Shown here: positions 38,487 through 46,846 of the stretch, piece after piece | Layout of the letters: each line of letters opens with the position of its first letter | Position numbering within the stretch: the first letter of the stretch is position 1 | Source of the DNA: Massariosphaeria phaeospora | Taxonomy: Eukaryota > Ascomycota > Dothideomycetes > Pleosporales | Assembly (NCBI GenBank): GCA_011032825.1 | Contig: JAADJZ010000005.1 | Coordinates: forward strand, 1,121,001-1,185,000 | Direction: 5' to 3' | Length of the DNA stretch: 64,000 nucleotides | Program-made: the position numbers and the translations under genes | Notes under the pieces: model-generated | What the model was told of the DNA's origin: nothing | Database searches by the model: none | What the model saw: the letters and a program-made list of their open reading frames with translations, nothing else

Positions 38487-38524
38487 ATAGATAGTAATAT
38501 TATTCTAAATTTTTTAAGTTTGTA

Positions 38525-38948
38525 ACGTACTCTACGGGCGAGTAAGCTACACAAGCAAGTAAGCTACCGAATTTTACTAAGAAAAATCAATAATCTAGAG
38601 CTTAATAACTCTTTACCTAATTAATAAAATTCTCTAAAAATTTAATATATTATTTCTGTATATATAAACTTTCTAGTTCTAAGATTACTAAGCTCTAGCT
38701 AGTCTAGAAAAGTAGATAGCTTAGAGCGCACGAATAATTTAAGCTTTTCTTTAATAACTTTCTAAATACTAAAGTTGTAGCTTATTAATCTAGAAATCTA
38801 AAAGTTTATATAGATGCAGCTAAGTAGTAAAAAATTTAGAGAATTTTATTAAGTAGGTTAAGAGTTATTAAGCTCTAGATTATTGATTTTCTTTAGTAAA
38901 ATTCGGTAGCTTACTTGCTCGTGTAGCTTATTTGCTCGTAGAGTACGT
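38525..38948. mobile_element. 424-bp MITE with ~110-bp terminal inverted repeats
   Basis: It is flanked by TA (38,523-38,524 and 38,949-38,950). The arms begin ACGTACTCTAC and continue inverted for about 110 bp. Each tip has two copies of GCRAGTAAGCTAC at 17-bp spacing. There is no coding sequence. It is probably a deletion derivative mobilised by a Fot1-like transposase. Confidence 0.85.
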
Positions 38949-39104
38949 TATATAAACTGTAACTTTTTTTTTTTTTTTAACTTTTAGCTAAATACTATAG
39001 AACTTTACGAAAAGCTACATAAGTAAATAGAAATACTATTTAAAAAGTATTACTATTTATTATAGTAGTTAAGTACTAGATACTAGGTATAAAGCTTAAG
39101 CAAG

Positions 39105-39607
39105 TATTATTAAAAGTGTTCTCTTACCAAAGGTACGCGTTATCGAGCTCGAAGATTTCGCCTAAGAAATTGTTCTATGTTCGAAAAGCTTAATAACAAC
39201 GTAATAAAACAATCTTAATTCTATTTAGAATAGAATAACAAAGTAACAATCTATTGCATATAAATTCAATTTATGTATAAAATGTACTTAAAAAAGTTAA
39301 CTACAAAAAATTCAAATTGTAAAAGAAATTCTGCTAATTTATATAGTTTTATAATTCTTTGCTAAAAGCGTTCTACTTAGTTTGCTTAGTGTGCTTAGTT
39401 GCTAAGCGCTTTAAGCAAGCTAAGCGCTTGCTGCTTAGTATACTTAGTTCGCTAAAGCTCTAATCGTACTAATTACTATTACGTAACTACTAATCTAATT
39501 CTGCTTTGCGCATTGCTGTACTTTTGTTTTGCAAACTTGCAAGCTCTAACAACTTTTTTACGTCGTTGCTTAGTTTACAATACCTAGTATTGTTTTTGTT
39601 TGTAACA
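39105..39607 (-). repeat. Gypsy-2 LTR of copy B3
   Basis: This is a 503-bp match to the other Gypsy-2 LTRs. On the plus strand it begins TATTATTAAAAG and ends TTTGTAACA. Confidence 0.85.
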
Positions 39608-41237
39608 TTATTTTTCTTTTTAAGAATATCGTTTTAATAGCTGTTTTGCTATACTGTGCTAGTTTTTTTTGTATTTTGCATTAAAAGTGCTGTTTTGTAT
39701 AAAAGTAGGTTAACTTTAATTATCGTCGTGTCGTAGCTTTCTTTTGTATTCTTTTAAGTTTTTGAGTTTAACTATGCCTAAGTTTTCGCTTTTTGTAAAT
39801 TTGTATTCTAAGTTAACTCGCTGTTGTTACGATTAAATTGCTTGAATTTGTAAAACTAGTCTAAAAATGCCTGCTCTTTGCGGCCGTTGTTTCAAGAAAA
39901 ACTTAAAGTGCTTAGTTAATTTCTCGTTAAATAAGTGTGCTAAATGCCTTTAGTTTAGTGCGCCTTGCAGTTTCGCTCTAACGAAAAGAAAGTAAGCAGC
40001 TTTTTAACAAAAGCGTTGCAACTTGCAATATTAGCTTTTGTTAGCTAAATAACAAGTGCTGTTTGCGCGAATTTAAGCTGCTTAGTTAGTATTTGCAGCT
40101 AAGTTTCGTGCTACTACTCTTCGAGTAAAGCTTTTTATTGCTAAAATAAAAAAAAATTAGCGTTTTGCTAATAAGTAAGTTGCTATTAAAGAATTAGAAA
40201 AACTTGAAGCTGCGTAGTTTAGCGCTGCTATTAATTTTAAAAGTACAACTTCTACTAATAGTTCTATACTACTGCTATTCAAAACGCGTTCAACTAACCT
40301 AGGCTAGTTACAAACTAACTTTTCTTTTTTTGCTTTTTTTTCTTTTAACTTTTCTACTTTTTTAGAGAACTTGAATCTTTTGCTTTTAAATTTTGCTAGT
40401 AATATGTTCGCACTAGTTCCTTGCAGTTCGTAAAATTCCGTATTAGTTTCTATGTATTCTAGCTTTTTAGCTATTCTTGCTATTTAACTAAGTACTTTTA
40501 CTAACGTTTAAACTTTTGTAAGTCTTTAACTTTTTCGACTTCGTACTTCTTGTTTTTAAGTTTGATATTAGTTGCTACTTTAGCGTCTAGTAGTGCTAGT
40601 TTAAAAAGTAATTTATAAAAAACTAAGTGTATGCGCATGCTTGTAAGTAGCTATAGTTTAAATAATACAAGTTCTTTAACTTTTAGAATTTTAAATAGTT
40701 TTATTTAAAAGTTGTTTAATTTGTTGCATAACTGTTTAGTTTTTAAATTTTTTTATAAAAGAAAAACTCTATTCTTCTCTTTAAGAGTTGGTTTCTTAAG
40801 CTTTTTTTTATTTGTTAACTTAGCTATCGTAAAGTTTCTTTAAGCAATTTGTTAGCTTAATTTGTTGTATAATTTTTGCATTCTAAAAGCCTTGTCGTTT
40901 GCTGCTAGCAAAATGCTTTTAATATTCTTTAGATTTTAATAAGCTACTAGCTTATATCTATAATTTGCGTAGTATAGCGAGTATTTTATTATTGTAAACT
41001 TTGTGCTGTTGTAAGCTAGTTGTGCTTTTAGTAAAAGTTTAACTTAGTTATTTTGCAGCTTGTTAGCGTACATTCGTAAGTACTATTTTAATATTTAGTT
41101 CGTTTGTTTTGTTTAGCTGTTTGTTTGCGAGTAGTAGCTAGTTGATAGCTTTTTTGCAACTTCTAACTAGGCTAGAAACGTATTCTAAAACTTTAATATA
41201 AATAGCTTGTTTCTATTTGTAATAAACTATTCTAGTA
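39105..41237 (-). mobile_element. Gypsy-2 copy B3, truncated (3' LTR plus integrase region)
   Basis: The LTR at 39,105-39,607 (reverse orientation) is followed by an internal region matching 20,966-22,590. The match stops at about 41,237, inside integrase. The other LTR and the RT are missing. Confidence 0.85.
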
Positions 41238-41488
41238 CGTAGATAAGTAGAAGTAGAAAGTAAAGTAGCAAAAAGTTAGGTAGCGAATTTATAAGCTAGA
41301 TTTTGTGTAGAGTAGCTTGTGCGCTACTGCAAAAGCTGCAGCTTTAGCTAGCGTCTTGCTACTAGCTACTTAAAACACGTACTTTTGCTATAGTTTCTAC
41401 AGCTTCTTTACCTATCGTAATTATTACAAATAATTATTACAACTTTCTACTTTCTACACTATACTTACTACGCATTAATTCTTTTGCA

Positions 41489-42041
41489 ATAACTCGTACT
41501 AAGCAAACTAACTACTACTACTTTGCTACTAGCAGCAAGGTTCTGCAAAAGCTTTTCGTAGCAAAAGCAACTCGCAAATCTAGCAATCTATACAAGAACA
41601 AAAAGAAACTAATAATAAGTAGTATAAAAAAGCTTTACTACTAGAAGCAAAAAAGTAAGTTATTATAGTAGTTAATTGTAGCTTTGTTTTTAACAACATG
41701 CAGCTGTTGCGTTGCGCGAAATTCAATAATACTAGAAATCAACTAAGCTTTTTATGCGCAAACTGCTATTTAGTTAGCTAGTTCGCAAAATTGTGCAAGA
41801 GTTTAAGCTTAATCTACGCTTTCAAGCTAGTGCAATTAAAGCTATACAAAAAGTAACAAAAGCTTTTTTAATTAGCATTTTTGAAAGTATAGCTTTCTAC
41901 CTATTGCTAGGTGCAAAGCTAACTTTAACAAATACTAATATTAACGCTATACACGCAAAACGAGTAACAATTAACACAAGAAATATAAATCTAGCACAAA
42001 GATACTACAAGAAGTACAAGAAAAGTTCGCAGCAAACGTAA
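41489..42041 (+). pseudogene. Histone H3 gene copy, RIP-inactivated
   Basis: The translation follows histone H3 from first to last residue. The start codon position reads ATA ACT CGT ACT AAG CAA ACT, i.e. the canonical ARTKQT tail with ATGG changed to ATAA. Then come VAKATRKS (tail), VALREIQ-Y-KSTKL.MRKL (alpha-N/alpha-1, with stops where Arg or Gln is expected), [19 protein letters not shown] (alpha-2) and [10 protein letters not shown] (end of alpha-2/loop 2). Two introns of the size used elsewhere in this genome are visible. One is at 41,655-41,703 (GTAAGT..CAG). The other is at 41,887-41,931, with a CTAAC branch site and the acceptor AG mutated to AA. The C terminus is longer than in canonical H3 by a few residues. 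It is either a duplicated H3 or an H3 variant; the ARTKQT tail argues against CENP-A. Confidence 0.85.
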
Positions 42042-42204
42042 AAGCTAAAATCTAGTTGCTACTTGTTCTAGTAGTATAAAGCTATAATAATTTTGAATTT
42101 TCTAGTAATACTTAGCGTAGACGTTGCTTTGTACTTAGCTATTAAAATACAACTAATTCTACGCTGTAATAACAATTTGTAATAAACTTAAGCAACTTAT
42201 ACTT

Positions 42205-42588
42205 TGCTAACGTTAAAATACAACATGTAAACTCTAAATATAACAACTTAACTATAACCTAACTATAACCTAGAGCTTGTGCGAGATAACTTAACTTTAA
42301 CTTAAAATTTATGCAACTTAACTCAACTATAACTTTGTACTAGCGTTAAAAAATTAAGTATATAAGTAGAGTTAAGTTAGAGTTATAAAAATAGCAACTT
42401 AACTTTAACTTAACTTCTACCTATTCGCTAGCCTAGTTATAATAAGTTTATTAACCTAAAAGTAGTACCTATAACTTAACTTTAATCTACGCTTTAATTA
42501 CTCTAACTTAACTTTAACTTTAAGTTTGTGCAACTCTAACTTAACTTATACTCAACAATAAGTACTTTCTACTTATTTGCTAGCGTAG
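42205..42588. repeat. Partial copies of the 326-bp MITE family
   Basis: Positions 42,431-42,588 match the right half of the 326-bp element, ending TTTGCTAGCGT. The ~220 bp before it is a looser match with the same AACTTAACTATAACC-like internal motifs. No target duplication is seen, so these are truncated. Confidence 0.6.
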
Positions 42589-42590
42589 CT

Positions 42591-42712
42591 AGCACAACGT
42601 ACGTAAGTTTCTTGTTTAATAGCAATTAATTTAATGTTCTTTAAAATAAGTTGGTTGTGCCAAGAGATTTCCGGCTACTTAGTAATATTAGCTACTTAGT
42701 AATCGAATACGT
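42591..42712 (+). mobile_element. Fot1-like transposon 3' terminal fragment
   Basis: It holds the last transposase codons (matching GCTTTTTGTTTAATAGCAAT near 34,960) and a terminal repeat ending ACGT before TA at 42,713-42,714. Read inward, the tip is ACGTATTCGA, then TTACTAAGTAGCTAATA and TTACTAAGTAGCCGGAA, then CTCTTGGCACAAC. The rest of the element is absent. Confidence 0.65.
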
Positions 42713-42935
42713 TAGTTTAGATATTTAACTAAAGTAAAAGTTAACTAAGCTACTTTAAGAGCTTTATTAGCTAAGTATACAAGTATATTGCTTTATTATT
42801 AATAGCTAATAATCTAGATCTATACTTTCTCTTTAAATATATAAAAAAATATCTTAATAATATTACCTACCTAGCTAGTTATTAAGGTCTTGGCTTTTTG
42901 TTCATTGAGCTTGGTGAACTTCATTGAGCCTAGGA

Positions 42936-42962
42936 GCACTACCAAGCTCTGCTTGGTAGTGC
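42936..42962. repeat. Perfect 12-bp inverted repeat with 3-base loop at the boundary
   Basis: The arms GCACTACCAAGC and GCTTGGTAGTGC are separated by TCT. The first 11 bases of each arm equal part of the terminal repeat of the 915-bp transposon at 10,509 (AAAGCACTACCAAG). This may be two transposon tips joined head to head. Confidence 0.7.
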
Positions 42963-43093
42963 GTGGGACGAGTAGAGTGACTTTAGGCCGCGATCTGACA
43001 CTTCGACTTTACTACTGCACAACATCTTTGTCGGACAGTATCGCTATCTCTACTGCTTTATTTTATCTAGCACAATTACACACGACATTTCCT

Positions 43094-43626
43094 CTAGTTG
43101 TACTTCCTTGTATAGCGACAGCTATGGTGGAAGTGCAAGCCGACCGCTCTTCCGCGCCGCATAGGGTAGGGGCACTTAGGCATCTCTACAACATTATCCG
43201 CACATATCAGAAGATGATTCATCACACGCATCAACTTGTACTCGCTCTCCTTTATTCCCTCTCTGGGCTTGAGGGATGATAGTTCGAGACCAAGGAGTAT
43301 ATCTAGGCTACATTCGCAGGTCACCGCTCTTGCGACAAACCGGAACACGTCGTCGTCCTCATGGCATGCTGAATACACGAGTATATTTCGCAAACTCCTG
43401 CGAGGAGTATCGCTTGATCCAGCATCAAATGACATTACACTTCGATAGGCTCCACAGGTTCGGGATTAGACTCGTCAGGACCGTTACTTATAAAGTAACG
43501 AGTCTGTGGCCATTCCCTGTTTAAGGTACTGTATAGATGAACCAAAACATTGCCGAGCCTGGCCAGAATCTCTTCCACTTTCCTAATCTTGTGGCCTTTT
43601 GTAATGGTACTGCCAAGCCCTTTCAA
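43094..43626 (-). pseudogene. Possible decayed or partial protein-coding gene, unknown product
   Basis: On the reverse strand an upstream frame (from 43,626) ends ...ISNGPDESNPEPVEPIEV. It can be spliced through a 41-bp GT..AG intron (GTAATG...CGCAG, roughly 43,394-43,434) in matching phase. It then enters a downstream frame (SLRNILVYSACHEDDDVFRF...) that stops at 43,094. The joined peptide is plausible in composition but I do not recognise it, and no convincing first exon lies upstream. It could equally be chance. Confidence 0.3.
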
Positions 43627-44466
43627 GTCCTTTCAGGCCAACTTACTCGTCGGACACTCAGTCAAGGCGTCATGTGTTATTGGCAAGTTCCAAGTTCTCG
43701 CAACTGCGCTTATAATCAATCTAGGTACATTCATGGCATGTTGGTTGCCTTGATGTAGACGTGCGAGATGCGCATTCCGGCCCCTGGGCCTCGGCTGATG
43801 TGAACGGAAGCTCACGCCACACTCACGACACGCTCATATATCCGCGAGTAACCCCACATCTAACCACTTCCACTCCTTTGGGTCGCGGAGGAGTGCACGC
43901 ATCGGTGCCTCCCGCCTCTAGTCTGTACAATCCAGGGCACCTGCAGGCAATAGTAAAATGACCTCGCTGATACATGCGCGGCCGAGAAGCACCATTCATG
44001 CTCTGTCGGCACGTTGGGCTGTCTTGAATGGCCACATTCATCTCTTAGAACTGCTCGGTCGGGGCTGTGTTACGAGGTCGGGCTGTCAGACGGCCACCAA
44101 CACGGAATAGGCTGACCTGACATCCTATGATAGGTGGACTGATATCTGGGGTGCGGAGATGAGGTTGGCGGGGTGGATGTAGTGGCACTGTTGGCTCGTG
44201 ATGCTACTTTGCGGGGAAAGAGTGTATATTTCCCGGCACACCCACGCGTCTCGAGGGCCCGAAAGGGGTTGTGTGCCAAAATCAGTCAATCGACGAGTCG
44301 CCCATTGGAACGAGAGCAAACATCTTGTATCGACATTACCATCAGGCGTATCGTCCGCCGCACCATCGCAGCCTAAGTACGCAACATATAAACCGCGCCA
44401 ACATCGAGGTAGCCTTGTGAGATCCGATCAGCTCGGTCGAAGAATATCACCACAAACTTCGCCAAC

Positions 44467-45063
44467 ATGTCTCGTCGCATACCATCACAAGTCGGCCAGC
44501 ACCTCTTCTCAACATCAACACGCACGCGGACGACTCTACCTTCGGTATTCCATAGTGCCGCCACACCACAACTCACAGTCACTGCTGCTTCCGTCCCGCA
44601 GCTTGGACGAATAGGACGATGGTAAGTGTCTTATTACTTCGATTGCACGCCCGATGTTAATATACCAAGGTATCTTCCAACAATGGTTCTCGTAGCCATT
44701 GGTACCCTCTACATCCCCACCAGCCTCTACACGCCTGCGCGGCAACCAAGCCGTCGAACTGTGACGCTCGGCGAAGCCAATCGCAACATTGGCTACGCCG
44801 TTTCAAATGCACTCGGTCACAACAACAGCGAGGCCACCAAGAACGTCCAAGTGACCCAAGAGGAGAGGAACATGATGTTGCTGAATGCGTATGGTGAGCG
44901 GTCCAGTCTAGAAGATATAGAACGGGCGCTTGCGGGCCTCGACACGAGCACGGCGAAACCAACCGGTCCTGCTGAGAGGCGTAGAGCATTGGAAGATGCT
45001 TACGGGGAGCGAAAGAGCTTGAGGGATGTCGAACGCGCCATGCGAATTTACGAAGTCCAGTGA
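44467..45063 (+). CDS. Small mitochondrial-type membrane protein with a duplicated AYGER motif
   Basis: There are two exons: 44,467-44,621 and 44,670-45,063, with a 48-bp intron (GTAAGT..CCAAG). Together they encode 182 residues. The start is the ATG in CCAACATGTC, preceded by a pyrimidine- and AC-rich leader. The N-terminal ~50 residues are rich in Arg, Ser and Thr without acidic residues, like a mitochondrial presequence. A hydrophobic segment follows (MVLVAIGTLYIPTSLY). The C-terminal half contains two copies of a ~22-residue unit, LNAYGERSSLEDIERALAG and LEDAYGERKSLRDVERAM, about 45 residues apart and predicted helical. I do not recognise the family; membership in a mitochondrial inner-membrane assembly is only a guess. 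Splicing is supported by the exact preservation of frame across the junction. Confidence 0.75.
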
Positions 45064-45764
45064 GCTGTCGTGGGTAAAAGAGGAATGTGTTACAATTGTA
45101 CAGCAACCACCAAGAAGAAGAGAAGGACAGCATGGGGTTCCGAGGAATCGGATGATGATATTTACGGCCAGACGAAATGTAAGATATTTGGATGACGGAA
45201 AGTATGCGTAAAGTCCGTCTCTGTACAGCAGAGCGTTGGTTGATGCTCAGAATGGTCGAACCAGGTTGTGGTTAAGTTCGCATTCGTGGTGCGTGCAACA
45301 TAGGGGCAGGTGTGGGAGTATTGCAGAGCATACCATGTAAAACATCTCTCCCATTTACGATATCTGTATTTTGCGAATTGATGATCTATTTCCAGAGAAA
45401 CATTGAGAAGTCCTGGCCCGCTCCTCGGTGTTATTATTGATGTCCCTCTTTAGATGGTATGACGTGACTAGATAACAGAGCACGGTAAAAAGGTCGAGCA
45501 TGCAAGTGGAAAAACCATGTTATCAATGTCCATGTGCAGAAACCCAGAGCAGAACTATGCAGACTGAACTATAAATGACTTATGTCATGTCCGCCAAGCC
45601 TCGGAAAACGACGGCGGGGCGGATAGCCGACCATCTTTGAAGTTCCTCCCTCGGCTCAACTTGAGCTGCATCCCACTCTGGCCTCCCCACCATTTTGCAA
45701 TTCTTGAAGGCTGCTACCATAACTTCACCGGCAAGACGCGCGAAACAAAGGATTTGGCAACACG
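45064..45764. other. Intergenic region upstream of ETF-beta
   Basis: About 700 bp between two plus-strand genes. It must contain the terminator of the first and the promoter and leader of the second. I see no conserved element, repeat or RNA gene. Short open frames on the reverse strand lack a recognisable product. Confidence 0.5.
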
Positions 45765-46669
45765 ATGTCTGGGTTGAGGATACTGGTGCCGGTAAAGCGG
45801 GTGATTGACTATGCAGTAAGTACCACCCACTTTCAACCTTGAACAATGACTCTAGAAACCTCATAAACGCTCTGGTTATAAACCTATGCGCACCTGCCAT
45901 GCACGGAAATCAATTGTAGCCCTGAAAAACTCCTAACAATGCCGTCCCACAGGTCAAACCCCGCGTCAACCGCGCGCAAACCGCCGTCGAAACCGCCAAC
46001 GTAAAACACAGCATGAACCCCTTCGACGAGCTCTCCATCGAAGAAGCCGTGCGCCTCCGCGAGCGCAAATCGCCGCCCGTCGACGAAATCGTCGTCTTCA
46101 GCGCCGGCCCGCCGAAAGCGCAAGACGTGCTGCGCACCGCCATGGGCATGGGCGCCGACCGCGGCATCCACGTCGTGGTCGAGGAGAAGCAAGCGCTGGA
46201 GCCGCTCGGCGTGGCCAAGCTGCTGCAGAAGGTCGTCGCCGAGCAGAAGAGCAATCTGGTGATTCTGGGCAAGCAGAGCATCGACGACGATGCGGCGCAG
46301 ACGGGGCAGATGCTGGCGGGGCTGCTGAATTGGCCGCAGGCGACGCAGGCGAGTAAGGTGCAGGTCGAGGGCGAGGTGGTGACGGTGGTGCGCGAGGTGG
46401 ATGGCGGGGTGGAGACGTTGAAGGCCAAGTTGCCCATGGTGATTACGACGGATTTGCGATTGAATGAGCCGCGGTATGCGACTCTACCGAATATCATGAA
46501 GGCGAAGAAGAAGCCGCTGGAGAAGAAGACCTTAAGCGATTATGGTTTGGATGTGCCGCCCAGGTTGAAGACGATCAAGGTCACGGAGCCACCCCCTCGA
46601 CAGGGTGGTGTCAAGGTGGACGATGTGGATGGTATGATCAGCAAGCTCAAAGAATTGGGTGCCTTATGA
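45765..46669 (+). CDS. Electron transfer flavoprotein subunit beta
   Basis: The beta subunit of the mitochondrial matrix electron transfer flavoprotein pairs with ETF-alpha. It carries electrons from acyl-CoA and other dehydrogenases to ETF-ubiquinone oxidoreductase during fatty-acid and amino-acid breakdown. There are two exons: 45,765-45,815 (MSGLRILVPVKRVIDYA) and 45,953-46,669, with a 137-bp intron GTAAGT..CACAG. The total is 255 residues, close to the ~255-260 usual for the family. Family hallmarks include VKRVIDY at the N terminus, SMNPFDELSIEEAVRL, the AMP/adenine-binding GKQSIDDDAAQTGQMLAGLL, and the conserved EPRYATLPNIMKAKKKP segment. No long N-terminal presequence is present, as is normal for ETF-beta. 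Identification is very secure; the splice junction reproduces the conserved VIDYAVKPRVN. Confidence 0.96.
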
Positions 46670-46846
46670 GTTGTCCAGGACCGGACGAGTTCGAGGACTG
46701 GATTAGCTGCTTGTATATATTGTAAGCCATTGGAACAGCATTTTCACGGAGCTTTATCACACGATTAAACATCGAAAGATCATCAGTGCCTTCATTATGA
46801 ATGGTCTTGGTTGTGGTACAGAATTATTCTCAGTCAGCTACCTACC

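Larger units (their letters stand above)
35467..39104. mobile_element. Relative of the 915-bp inverted-repeat element, split by three insertions and truncated
   Basis: TA at 35,465-35,466 precedes ACGTAATC and two 17-mers (CTACTAAGCGGCTTAAA, CTACTAAGCAGCTCAAA), then TTTCTTGGCAT. The body matches 10,600-11,230. It is interrupted by 35,557-37,738 (Fot-like), 38,161-38,486 (MITE) and 38,525-38,948 (MITE). The right arm (~39,050-39,104) is a long inverted copy of ~37,865-37,925, and it is cut off by the Gypsy-2 LTR at 39,105. Confidence 0.7.
42713..44466. other. Compartment boundary and gene-poor flank
   Basis: Base composition changes abruptly at about 42,890. To the left are AT-rich RIP-mutated repeats. 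To the right is ordinary mixed sequence with normal CC, GG, TC and GA frequencies. From 42,890 to 44,466 only short overlapping open frames on both strands are found. The one coherent reading is the possible relic at 43,094-43,626. I see no tRNA or rRNA gene here. Confidence 0.6.

Noticed and set aside
41489..42041. Histone copy as a centromeric H3 (CENP-A), hinting at a centromere in the AT-rich block
   Set aside because: The tail begins with the canonical ARTKQT and carries the KATRKS segment. Fungal CENP-A tails differ. Nothing else in the sequence supports a centromere call.
33100..42588. AACTTAACTTTAACC-like motifs as degenerate telomere repeats
   Set aside because: There is no regular hexamer array and no TTAGGG/CCCTAA run. 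The motifs belong to a discrete 326-bp MITE with target duplications.
42936..42962. Hairpin as a transcription terminator
   Set aside because: Intrinsic hairpin terminators are a bacterial feature, and no gene ends here. The arms match a transposon tip.
42890..44460. Several short overlapping frames on both strands as separate small genes
   Set aside because: They overlap one another, lack conserved features and splice signals in matching phase, and none stands out except the weak relic at 43,094-43,626.
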